Below are positions 1 through 6,740 of a stretch of 15,766 bases of DNA, piece by piece. The DNA is taken from the NCBI GenBank assembly GCA_019237175.1, contig JAFAHP010000496.1:1-15766 (forward strand), in the 5' to 3' direction. Made by a program: the position numbers and the translations under genes. The stretch comes from Alphaproteobacteria bacterium. Lineage in GTDB: Bacteria; Pseudomonadota; Alphaproteobacteria; ATCC43930; CGMCC-115725. The notes under the pieces were generated by a model, which saw only the letters and a list, made by a program, of their open reading frames with translations, had not been told where the DNA came from and did not search any database. Numbering within the stretch: position 1 is the stretch's first letter; the number at the start of each line of letters is the position of its first letter.

Positions 1-60
1 CGGGCGGCGTGGGTTCACCGAAAATGGCATTCGGCCCGTGAGCGCCTGCGTACCGCTCAT
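1..60 (-). CDS. 5' end of an unidentified gene, running off the left edge
   Basis: The minus strand has an ATG at 60-58 followed by 20 open codons to the window edge. The peptide begins MSGTQALTGRMPF and continues with VNPRRP. The main support is a near-ideal Shine-Dalgarno, GGGAGG at 71-66, five bases from the ATG. An A/T-rich stretch with a possible promoter lies further upstream. The gene starts 209 bases after the hpnR stop and on the same strand. With a candidate promoter of its own, it is probably not simply the next gene of an hpnR operon. The 20 residues match no family I recognise, so no function is offered. The start is well supported by its ribosome site; the gene cannot be identified without sequence to the left. 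Confidence 0.5.
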   Translation of the reverse strand, partial: MSGTQALTGRMPFSVNPRRP

Positions 61-62
61 AA

Positions 63-147
63 CCTCCTCCCAAAGTAACACCGGCTGCCGGTAAGCTGAT
101 CGTCAAACAGTCATCAATCATACGTACCATAAAGTCCATTATGTAAA
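63..147 (-). promoter_or_regulatory. Upstream region of the left-edge gene: SD, perfect palindrome, weak promoter candidate
   Basis: Three things are visible upstream of the ATG at 60. The first is the SD at 66-71. The second is a perfect interrupted palindrome ACCGGC-T-GCCGGT at 80-92. The third is a possible minus-strand promoter with -10 TATGAT (122-117) and -35 TTTACA (147-142), whose 19-base spacing is longer than ideal. If transcription starts near 110, the palindrome lies in the leader and could be an operator or an RNA hairpin. The palindrome is certain as sequence; the promoter and any regulatory role are inference. Confidence 0.3.
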
Positions 148-269
148 ATGTTATTCAGGTAATTGCGAAGTCCACCTGTTAACGATCAAGCAAAACAGAC
201 GGGTGCGATTTTGACTTGGTTTCGGGCGTGATCGCGTCAATCCAGAATGCTTGCCGCCGACGGCTCGCC

Positions 270-1817
270 TTACAACGGACCGCTGGCGCGGCTCGCCGCG
301 ACAAAGCCCTCGGTCGCGGCGTCGATCGCGCGGCTTTTGCGACCGCGCGGGGTATGAATATAAAGCTCGGCGGGTCTCGGATCGCGGCGCACGACGGAGG
401 CAGCGGGCAGCGGCATCTCGTAAACAACTGGCCGTTTGTGGTCGGCGAGTAGCAGTTCTGGCCGATACAGCTTGTCGAGCAGGTAAAGGCTTTTGAGAAA
501 ATTGGGATTGCCGCGGAGCAATTGCCGGGCGACGGTGCCGGCGACGCTATAGGCCGCGCGCAAGCTGGCGAATTTGCGATAAAATGCCCGCTGGGTCGCC
601 ACTAACTCCTGGTAGAATTCCGCAAGCGGCAGCCGTGTCGGCATCACCGCGTGCGCGATGTCGTAGAGCCGATAGTCGCGGTTGGTCAAAGCGCGGTCCT
701 CGGTCAGCCAGCTTTCAGTACCGGGATAGGGCGTGTTCACGCTGAGGTTGACGACTTCGGGAACCTCGAGCCCCCATTCGCGGACAACGCGAAAGCGGTC
801 ATGGTCCCAATCGGGATCGGCGATCAGATTTATCGCGACAATCAGGCCGAGCGAGCGCGCGAATTCGAGCGCCTCGAAATTGCGGTTGAGCGAGGTCCGT
901 TTGCGGTAGCGCTTGAGCCCGTCCTCGTCGATCGCCTCGAGCCCCAGAAATAGATACTGCAGCCCGATCGTCTTCCAAAAGCGGAACACCTCCTTGTTGC
1001 GCAACAGCACGTCGCCGCGGGTTTCGAGGTAATAACGCTTTTTGATGCCGGCGCGTGCGACCGCCTCGCCCAACTCCGCAGCGTGGCTTTGGTGAACAAA
1101 GGCGACATCGTCGACGACAAAGATGCCGGGCTCGCGGATGCGGCGCAGATCTTCGACAACATGATCCGGGCTTATCAAGCGATAGCTGCGACCGTAAAAG
1201 GTCCAAGCGCTGCAAAATGAGCAGTCCCACGGGCAGCCGCGGGAAAACTCGATCGACGCGCACGGGTCGAGAATCCCGAGAAAATATTTGCCGCGATGGC
1301 GCAACAAGTCGCGCGCCGGCATCACCTCGTCGAGCGAATGGACAAAGCTCGGCGGTGGTCCGTCGCCCTCGGGTGTGACGGCTCCGGGAACCGTGGTGAT
1401 CGCGGTACCGGTCTCGAGCGTGGCCAGCAGCAGCGGCATCGATGCCTCGCCTTCGCCCTTGAGCACGCAATCGACTGCCCCCGCGCCATGCGCGATTATG
1501 GCACCTGCGGTGAACGACGCGCTGTGGCCGCCGACACAGATAAAGATGCGAGGAAAGCGCGCCTTTGTCGCCTTCCCGAGGTCGACGATCTCCGGCACAT
1601 TCGCCAGATAGTTGCAGCCAAAGGCGACAACGTCCGGCTGCCAACGCTCGAGCAAGCGAAAATAAGCGCGCTGGTCTTCGACCTGCAGGTCAATGAGCCG
1701 CACGACGTGGCCGGCCTGACGCGCCGCAGCGGCGACGAGTTCGAGACCGATCGGCTCGAGCCGCAAAAACATTTGTGAATAGGTCAGGGGGCCGGGGTGG
1801 ACGCAGAGCACGCGCAT
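270..1817 (-). CDS. hpnR: Hopanoid C-3 methylase (B12-binding radical SAM)
   Basis: HpnR uses S-adenosylmethionine and cobalamin to methylate the C-3 position of ring A of hopanoids, giving 3-methylhopanoids; it acts on membrane lipid substrates. The 515-residue product has a cobalamin-binding N-terminal domain (about residues 1-130, with FICVGGHSASF) and a radical SAM core. The core cluster motif is RGCPWDCSFCSAW, with CxxxCxxC cysteines at residues 195, 199 and 202. Family-typical stretches follow: YYLETRGDVLLRNKEVF, LGLEAIDEDG and NTPYPGTESWLTE. Length and sequence style fit HpnR closely. I chose the ATG at 1817 over one 57 bases upstream because AAGGAGG sits nine bases before it and the domain begins right there (MRVLCVHPG). 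No other hopanoid (hpn/shc) genes are next to it. It is divergent from the DUF169 gene. Confidence 0.88.
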   Translation of the reverse strand: MRVLCVHPGPLTYSQMFLRLEPIGLELVAAAARQAGHVVRLIDLQVEDQRAYFRLLERWQPDVVAFGCNYLANVPEIVDLGKATKARFPRIFICVGGHSASFTAGAIIAHGAGAVDCVLKGEGEASMPLLLATLETGTAITTVPGAVTPEGDGPPPSFVHSLDEVMPARDLLRHRGKYFLGILDPCASIEFSRGCPWDCSFCSAWTFYGRSYRLISPDHVVEDLRRIREPGIFVVDDVAFVHQSHAAELGEAVARAGIKKRYYLETRGDVLLRNKEVFRFWKTIGLQYLFLGLEAIDEDGLKRYRKRTSLNRNFEALEFARSLGLIVAINLIADPDWDHDRFRVVREWGLEVPEVVNLSVNTPYPGTESWLTEDRALTNRDYRLYDIAHAVMPTRLPLAEFYQELVATQRAFYRKFASLRAAYSVAGTVARQLLRGNPNFLKSLYLLDKLYRPELLLADHKRPVVYEMPLPAASVVRRDPRPAELYIHTPRGRKSRAIDAATEGFVAASRASGPL

Positions 1818-1826
1818 GGCAACACC

Positions 1827-1833
1827 CCTCCTT
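1827..1833 (-). promoter_or_regulatory. Shine-Dalgarno deciding the hpnR start
   Basis: AAGGAGG on the minus strand, nine bases upstream of the ATG at 1817. It lies inside the longer open frame that begins at 1874, so it argues that the upstream ATG is not the start and that HpnR is 515 residues, not 534. Confidence 0.8.
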
Positions 1834-2003
1834 GCCGCTGTTGCAGCATCCGACAGCAGGTGAACACGCGACACTCGCCGCCTTCGCCGCGAACCTAGCG
1901 AATTCTTACCGATTCCGTCCGGCGTGATAAATATTACCGTGCGGGACCGTACCTGCGGCCATCCGGGTTGCGCCTGCGAGGATCCTACTAGGGAAGGCCT
2001 GAT

Positions 2004-2777
2004 ATGAGCGAAGACTGGACCAAGCTCGCCGCCGATCTGGAGCGGTTACTGAAATTGCGCTCGATCCCGTTTGGCATGAAATTGTTCGAGCGCCGTGAGG
2101 AGATGGAGGCGATCCCGCGTATCCGCCGGCCCACGGCGATCCACACACTCGACCAGATCGTGGCTCAGGCGGCGCGCCTCGGCTGGACGGTCGGGCTCGT
2201 AGCCGAGGATCTCGTCGGCGCACAGTGCCGCGCCGTGGTCGGGCTTGGCAGCGCCAAGGACGAGGCCTGGCGCTCGGGGCAGCACATGGTCGATGTGTGG
2301 TATAGTTCGCCCGAGGATGCGCGCGCGCATCAGGCGGCGATGGCTTGCGTGCCCGACGGGCGCTACGAGGCGCTGGCGGTGTCGCCACTCGCCTCGGGCC
2401 GGCTTGACCCGCCCGATATCGCGCTGTTCTACGCAACGCCGGGAGCGATGATCTATTTCATCAACGGGCTGCAATGGGCCGGCTATAAGCGTTTCGACTG
2501 GAGCGTGGTTGGCGAATCCGCCTGTGCCGATTCGTGGGGCCGGGCCCTCAAAACCCGCGAGCCGAGCCTGTCGATTCCGTGCTTTGCCGAACGCCGCTAC
2601 GGCGGCGTCCTCGACGACGAGATGCTTATGGCGTTGCCGCCCGACCATCTAGGCCGGGCCATCGGGGGCATGGAGGTGCTCTCCAAAAACGGATTGCGTT
2701 ATCCGTTTCCGCAATACGGAATCCAGCAGGACGCCCGCGCCGGTCTCGCCGTCAGCTATCCGAGCCGCGCTGGCTGA
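2004..2777 (+). CDS. DUF169 family protein
   Basis: A 257-residue soluble protein of the DUF169 family, whose molecular role is not established. Visible features are an N-terminal helical segment (EDWTKLAADLERLLKLRS), a central stretch with VGLVAEDLVGAQCRAVVGLG, a family-like PDIALFYATPGAMIYFINGL near residues 131-150 and the C-terminal ALPPDHLGRAIGGME segment. No signal peptide or membrane helix is seen. The start is supported by GGGAAGG at 1991-1997, six bases before the ATG. It is divergent from hpnR with 186 bases between the starts. It ends 11 bases before the convergent monooxygenase gene. Family assignment is by recognition of sequence style; function is unknown, and partnership with hpnR is not implied by position alone. 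Confidence 0.75.
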   Translation: MSEDWTKLAADLERLLKLRSIPFGMKLFERREEMEAIPRIRRPTAIHTLDQIVAQAARLGWTVGLVAEDLVGAQCRAVVGLGSAKDEAWRSGQHMVDVWYSSPEDARAHQAAMACVPDGRYEALAVSPLASGRLDPPDIALFYATPGAMIYFINGLQWAGYKRFDWSVVGESACADSWGRALKTREPSLSIPCFAERRYGGVLDDEMLMALPPDHLGRAIGGMEVLSKNGLRYPFPQYGIQQDARAGLAVSYPSRAG

Positions 2778-2788
2778 AAATTGGCCTG

Positions 2789-3097
2789 TCAGCCGGGTTG
2801 CAGCACGTGGATGACGCGGCTGGCGACGATATCGCGGGTCTTGGCGGTATAGGAGGCCATATGGGGTGAGGCGGCGTGTGCGCGCAGCGCTTCGAGGCTT
2901 TCCCATTTTTCGATCACGACAAAGGCATCGGCGCCGAGCTTGGTCTGGATCCCGCCGGCGCCTTCGGCATCGATCGCCGGACCGTATTCGATGCAGCCCG
3001 GTTCGGCGTGAACCGCCGGCATATTGGCGCGAAATGCTTCGAGGATTTGCGCGCGCATGCCGGGTTTGGCGGTAATGGTGGCGACGACATGGATCAT
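2789..3097 (-). CDS. Antibiotic biosynthesis monooxygenase (ABM/YgiN-like) domain protein
   Basis: A 102-residue single-domain protein of the ABM superfamily, a dimeric ferredoxin-like alpha/beta barrel. Members include YgiN-type quinol monooxygenases and cofactor-free oxygenases acting on aromatic or quinone substrates. The family layout is clear: strand 1 (MIHVVATITAKPG), the helix RAQILEAFRANMPAVHAEPG, then CIEYGPAID, a third strand AFVVIEKWESLEALRAHAAS, and the HMASYTAKTRDIVAS helix. The start is firm: AAGGAGG at 3109-3103, five bases before the ATG. It is the last gene of a three-gene minus-strand operon, only 12 bases after the stop of the gene before it, and its SD abuts that stop. The substrate cannot be read from sequence. 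Confidence 0.8.
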   Translation of the reverse strand: MIHVVATITAKPGMRAQILEAFRANMPAVHAEPGCIEYGPAIDAEGAGGIQTKLGADAFVVIEKWESLEALRAHAASPHMASYTAKTRDIVASRVIHVLQPG

Positions 3098-3109
3098 CTG
3101 ATCCTCCTT

Positions 3110-3418
3110 TTAGGCGATGCGTTCAAATACGGTATGGTGGCGCGCCGCCAGTTTGGGGCGGATCTTGCCGACCCAGTCACCAAAGGCCCCCGCCTTTTCC
3201 CACGCCTCACTCTTTAATACACCCGGCGAGTCGATCTCGTAGATCGTCAGGTAGCGTTGCATCCCCGGAACGGTCGAATGTTCCAATCGATACCGTGCGC
3301 CACCGCGTACGCCTGGCACTTTCAAAAGCATTGGAAAGTGTTCGGAGTCATAAACGCGGTTGAATTCGGCCTCGTGCTCGGCCGGGATATCGAGTTGAAC
3401 AACGAAGAGATGAGCCAT
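3110..3418 (-). CDS. Small dimeric alpha/beta-barrel protein, EthD/DUF4286-like (paralogue 2)
   Basis: A 102-residue protein with the stress-responsive alpha/beta-barrel (Dabb/EthD/DUF4286-like) pattern: VVQLDIPAEHEAEFNRVYDS, then HFPMLLKVPGV and RYLTIYEIDSPGVL, ending in an aromatic-rich HHTVFERIA tail. Proteins of this fold often handle small aromatic or polyketide-like compounds, but many have no assigned reaction. It aligns without gaps to the gene before it (3468-3776): 58 of 102 residues identical by hand count. The invariant parts are the NR-YD-H-P region and RYL-IYE. The start has GAGGAG about ten bases upstream. It is the middle gene of the operon. The family name is less certain than the fold. 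Confidence 0.7.
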   Translation of the reverse strand: MAHLFVVQLDIPAEHEAEFNRVYDSEHFPMLLKVPGVRGGARYRLEHSTVPGMQRYLTIYEIDSPGVLKSEAWEKAGAFGDWVGKIRPKLAARHHTVFERIA

Positions 3419-3467
3419 CGTGTAATTTCTCCTCGACTACCAGTTTACGGTTGGGCCGGCACGCACG

Positions 3468-3776
3468 TCACGCGATCTGGCGGAAGATCGAATGCTGGCG
3501 GTTTGTCGTGTGCGGGCGGATTTTGGGTTTCCACTCGCCGAGATCGGATGCTTCGGTCCATGCCGGGCTGTTGATGACTTCGGCGTTGTCGCATTCATAT
3601 ATCGCCAAATAGCGTGGCATCGTCGGGACCGTCGAATGCTGCAGGCGATAGCGCCGGCACGATCGGACGCCGCGAACTTTCAGGATCGTGGGGACATGAT
3701 CTTCATCGTAAATCCGGTTGAATTCGGCCTCGAGCTCGGCCGGGATGTCCATTTGCACGACATAAATGTAAGTCAT
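3468..3776 (-). CDS. Small dimeric alpha/beta-barrel protein, EthD/DUF4286-like (paralogue 1)
   Basis: First gene of the three-gene minus-strand operon, also 102 residues. It carries VVQMDIPAELEAEFNRIYDE, DHVPTILKVRGVRSC and RYLAIYECDNAEVI, with a C-terminal QHSIFRQIA. It is a tandem duplicate of the next gene: gap-free, 57% identical, 49 bases apart. Conserved His (in DHVP/EHFP), Tyr and Asp residues in the N-terminal third would be the natural active-site candidates; that is inference. This copy has two cysteines, in RSCRRY and YECDN, that the other lacks. The start is supported by AAGGAG five to six bases upstream. The promoter should lie in the 3777-4213 gap. Confidence 0.7.
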   Translation of the reverse strand: MTYIYVVQMDIPAELEAEFNRIYDEDHVPTILKVRGVRSCRRYRLQHSTVPTMPRYLAIYECDNAEVINSPAWTEASDLGEWKPKIRPHTTNRQHSIFRQIA

Positions 3777-4213
3777 GGCGGCTCCTTGCTGTGCTGGCGT
3801 TGGCTACTGGTGCCTCCGACAGATTAGGACAAAAACGGGCTATCTCTCGATACATTTCACGCCGCTTTGGTCGCTATTGTCGCCGCGGTGGCCCTCGCTT
3901 CGGGGTGGTCGCTCGACCCGCGCCTTTAGTTCCGTCGTCCGGCGTCGCCGGCCCCTGGTTCTATTTATAAGTGATGAGACTGTAGGGTTTCGGGACGACC
4001 ACTTGCGTGCGATCGCCGCCGGCTGGTGGACAGTTTCTTTTTTGCTGTAAAACTGGGTCTTGAAATAGTTAACCCGACACTTATTTCTCGGCAAAAGGCG
4101 GCTTCCGGCTCATCGTGATCTCGCGGCAAGTCTATGTCGCTGTGTTTAAACCTGAGCGACAAGCAGCCTTGCAAAGAAAACCGGCGCCCGCTCCGTTGGG
4201 CCGAGGAGTGATT
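3777..4213. other. Intergenic region between divergent genes
   Basis: A 437-base gap separates the barrel-protein operon (minus) from the helix-turn-helix gene (plus), so it should hold both promoters. It turns A/T-rich in its right half. A minus-strand -10-like TATAAA occurs at 3969-3964 without a good -35. On the plus strand TTGAAA (4060-4065) is followed after 16 bases by TATTTC, a poor promoter match. A short inverted repeat CAGTTT...AAACTG occupies 4031-4055. The open frames here, including an in-frame upstream extension of the next gene from 4115, look non-coding. I see no RNA gene. Confidence 0.4.
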
Positions 4214-4996
4214 ATGTCGAAAATTCCGCAGGGCGAATGGAACGCCATTGCGGCCCGCTATCAAAGTGGCGAATCGATCAGTCAGATTGCAAGGAGCTAT
4301 GGCTGCACGCCACCTGCGATTCATTATATTCTTAAACGAAATCGCCAACAGGGCCCGGAAATAGCAACACAACCAACGGCACTGCCGCCGGCGGAAGCGG
4401 CGCCGGTCGGGCTGGTCCGCGCGCACACCTCAGAGCCGACATCGCCGGCGGGCCAGCACCCCGACCGACTCGATGTCGGCTCAGCGCGATCGGTGTTGGT
4501 ACGCGCGCGGGTGCCCGAACCAGAGGCGGCGTTAGCCGGTCGCAGCGGCAAGTTTACAAATGGCGTGCCACGCCCGACATTGGCGGTAGGGGACGCTCCT
4601 GAACCGATCGCGAATCTGCCGTCTGGCGCAGGACTTGGGCGCGGCTCGATGACCCTGGCGCCGGTTCGGGGGTCTTCCGGCATTCCCGCGACCGATCCCG
4701 CAGCGGGCCATGAGACCGTATCCCGGTCGGCACCTCCGCCAGGGTTGGATAACGAGCTTCATCTGCGTGCCGAGGCGGCAATCGCGCTGTTTCGTTCGAG
4801 TTTCGACGCCGCGCTTGCCGAAGGGTCACCCAGTGTACGCGAGCGGCTGCGGCAGGCTGCGAGCGACCTGATGCGGGTGGCAGCGCGCACCACCATCGTG
4901 CTCGATCGCCTCAATGCCGGCACCGAGCGGTCCACTCGCGCCCACAATTATCCGCGTTCCCCGCATGCCGCTGAGGATTTCGGCAAATTCGGCTGA
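4214..4996 (+). CDS. Helix-turn-helix protein with long Pro/Ala linker, hypothetical
   Basis: A 260-residue protein in three parts. Residues 7-43 carry a helix-turn-helix of the resolvase/Trp-repressor-like kind (WNAIAARYQSGESISQIARS, then YGCTPPAIHYILKR). Residues about 48-175 are a low-complexity Pro/Ala/Gly linker with an imperfect repeat (LVRAHTSEPTSPAG and LVRARVPEPEAALAG). Residues about 178-240 form a helical C-terminal segment (LHLRAEAAIALFRSSFDAAL, then RERLRQAASDLMRVAARTT) that could mediate oligomerisation. DNA binding is likely from the motif; targets are unknown. The ATG at 4214 is chosen over an in-frame one at 4115 because GAGGAG (4203-4208) precedes it and the conserved MSKIPQGEW start follows. 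I believe similar proteins recur in Rhodospirillales genomes, from memory only. Confidence 0.7.
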   Translation: MSKIPQGEWNAIAARYQSGESISQIARSYGCTPPAIHYILKRNRQQGPEIATQPTALPPAEAAPVGLVRAHTSEPTSPAGQHPDRLDVGSARSVLVRARVPEPEAALAGRSGKFTNGVPRPTLAVGDAPEPIANLPSGAGLGRGSMTLAPVRGSSGIPATDPAAGHETVSRSAPPPGLDNELHLRAEAAIALFRSSFDAALAEGSPSVRERLRQAASDLMRVAARTTIVLDRLNAGTERSTRAHNYPRSPHAAEDFGKFG

Positions 4997-5181
4997 GCGC
5001 TCTGGCTGCAGAGGAAGATCATTCCGTGTCGTCCAGGGGCAGGTGCCGACGCTGATCTGAACAAAAGCGTACGGGATCTTCGGGGAGTATCAGCCTGTCA
5101 TTCCGGCAGAAGTCGGTATCACATCGATCAAGTAAATCCCTGAGACTGGCTATGGACCGAGCAGGGGGTCAGAATTTGATT

Positions 5182-5745
5182 TTATAAAAAATTGCCGTTC
5201 ATATCTTTAATCGACTGCCCGTGCGCCGCCGCCGCAATCATTGATCGACACGCGCCAATGAATGCGATCTCTTCGGGCGGATAGTCGCCAGCCGCCTTGT
5301 GATCCGAGCAACGGTTGTCCCAGATTACCACGTCGCCCTTGCGCCAGACATGGTGGTATTCGGCATTCGGAACGATCATCCTTTCCCATCCTTTCCTTTA
5401 ATTCGGCGATTAGTTCGTTGCCCTCGCGATCCGAGATGCCGACAAGGCCGACGATCTTGCCGGGGTCGAAATACAGCGATCTGCGGCCGGTTTCCGGGTG
5501 GGTTCGGTGATCGAGTGATAAACTGGCGTCCAGTCTTGGTCCTCCCGATTGAGCAATTTCGACTTTCCGCGCGGCCCGGCATAGGAGAAGGTCTCAATAA
5601 CTCCTTCAAGCCGCTCCTTTAGCAGCGCCGGCAACGCGTCATAAGCGGCGTAGCCATCGGCAAACAATGTATTGCCGCCGCGGCTCGGCACCGCCAGCGC
5701 ACAACTCCTCAGACTGTCAACCGTGACAAATGCGATGGTTGCCAT
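5182..5745 (-). pseudogene. Decayed TauD/TfdA-family 2-oxoglutarate-dependent dioxygenase
   Basis: Pieces of one Fe(II)/2-oxoglutarate dioxygenase lie in successive minus-strand frames. About 5740-5500 reads VPSRGGNTLFADGYAAYDAL and on to PVYHSIT. About 5503-5390 continues in another frame as THPETGRRSLYFDPGKIVGL and ends AELKERM. About 5379-5275 reads EYHHVWRKGDVVIWDNRC and DHKAAGDYPPEE, covering the region of the distal metal His. About 5270-5207 shifts again to RIHWRVSI. The order matches the family exactly. The N-terminal ~100 residues with the HxD iron motif are not recognisable. The middle shift is caused by a 10-bp tandem duplication; the other two each fit a 1-bp loss. With three shifts the gene is dead. 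It is divergent from the FAH gene, so it may once have been part of that catabolic locus. Confidence 0.8.
5377..5396. repeat. Exact 10-bp tandem duplication inside the dioxygenase pseudogene
   Basis: CATCCTTTCC occurs twice back to back (5377-5386 and 5387-5396). Removing one copy restores one minus-strand frame reading ELKERM directly into IVPNAEYHHVW, which is the expected TauD-family continuity. The duplication is therefore the probable cause of one of the frameshifts. Confidence 0.9.
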
Positions 5746-5790
5746 GAGCCGAACCCGGTAATCTCTTGGCTCGAATTTGGAGGGGCGGCC

Positions 5791-6729
5791 ATGAGATTGG
5801 TGATGTTTGAAGGGGGCGGTGAGGCTGAGCCGGTACCGGGTTTGCTGACTGAGCGGGGGGTGGTCAACCTCGCCGGCGCCGTTGATCGCGGCTACACCTC
5901 GCAATTGACAATGCAGAATTTGATCGACGGGTTCGAGCGGCTGCGGCCGCAGCTCGAAAAGCTGGCCGTAGAGGGGCAAGCGTTGCCGCTCGACCGGGTG
6001 CGCTTGCGAGCGCCCTTGGCGCAGCCCGGCAAGATCCTGTGCTGCATCGCCAATTACTGGGAGCACGCGCAGCGCGAGCCGCGGCCATTGAACATGTTCT
6101 TGAAAAACCCCGAGGCGGTCGTCGGGCCTGGCGACACGATCGTGCTGCCGGAATTTACCGAGCCGTGGATTTTTATGCACGAGGCTGAACTGGCGCTCGT
6201 CATCAAAGGGCCGGCAAAAAAGGTCAGCCAGGCGAATTGGCGGAACGCCGTGTTCGGTTACACCTGCCTGATCGATGTCTCGGCGCGTGGCGAGGGCCGA
6301 CGCACCTGGAAGGCCGGCAGCTGGCTCGGGAAATCCTTTGACACCTTCGCGCCGATTGGACCGTGCATCACCACGTCAGACGAGATCCCCGAGCCCAACG
6401 ATTTGATCGTCCGGTTTTGGGACGACGGCCAGTTGCGTCACAATTACAATACCGATGATATGGAGCACCGAGTTCCGGAACTGATCGAGTTCGCCTCGAC
6501 GGTCATGACGTTAAATACAGGCGATGTGATTGCGTGCGGCACCAACCACGAGGGTCTGGGCGCGCTGCAGGACGGCGAGACCGTCGAGATTGAGATCCAG
6601 CAAATCGGCCGGATGTCGCTCAAGGTCCGCGACCCGTTAAAGCGTCACTGGGAGCGCGGCATCTATATGGGCGCCGACTCGACGAATCCCGAAGCCGTCA
6701 GGCGTCACCGCCCGCAAGGTGCGGCGTAA
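5791..6729 (+). CDS. Fumarylacetoacetate hydrolase (FAH) family protein
   Basis: A 312-residue member of the FAH superfamily, metal-dependent enzymes that cleave C-C bonds of beta-diketones or hydrate, isomerise or decarboxylate related acids in aromatic catabolism. The N-terminal domain is about residues 1-75. The catalytic domain starts at PGKILCCIANYWEHA (79-93). The metal ligands are visible as E131 and E133 in MHEAELALVIKG and D162 in CLIDVSARG. GKSFDTFAPIGPCI (180-193) and TGDVIACGTNHEGLG (243-257) are standard family signatures. Length is normal. GGAGG at 5779-5783, seven bases before the ATG, sets the start. It is followed after 11 bases by the PF06684 gene, forming a two-gene operon. 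The exact substrate cannot be decided; the pair suggests amino-acid- or aromatic-derived keto acids, as inference. Confidence 0.88.
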   Translation: MRLVMFEGGGEAEPVPGLLTERGVVNLAGAVDRGYTSQLTMQNLIDGFERLRPQLEKLAVEGQALPLDRVRLRAPLAQPGKILCCIANYWEHAQREPRPLNMFLKNPEAVVGPGDTIVLPEFTEPWIFMHEAELALVIKGPAKKVSQANWRNAVFGYTCLIDVSARGEGRRTWKAGSWLGKSFDTFAPIGPCITTSDEIPEPNDLIVRFWDDGQLRHNYNTDDMEHRVPELIEFASTVMTLNTGDVIACGTNHEGLGALQDGETVEIEIQQIGRMSLKVRDPLKRHWERGIYMGADSTNPEAVRRHRPQGAA

Positions 6730-6740
6730 AGGGGCTGACG

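Noticed and set aside
1818..1874. Upstream in-frame ATG giving HpnR 19 extra residues
   Set aside because: The good SD (1827-1833) lies inside this extension, and the conserved domain begins at the ATG at 1817.
4115..4213. N-terminal extension of the HTH protein
   Set aside because: No SD at 4115, while GAGGAG precedes the ATG at 4214 and the family-like start begins there.
5746..6180. Long minus-strand frame over the FAH gene continuing into the dioxygenase remnant
   Set aside because: Only the part below about 5745 is dioxygenase-like; the rest is antisense to a clearly coding FAH gene.
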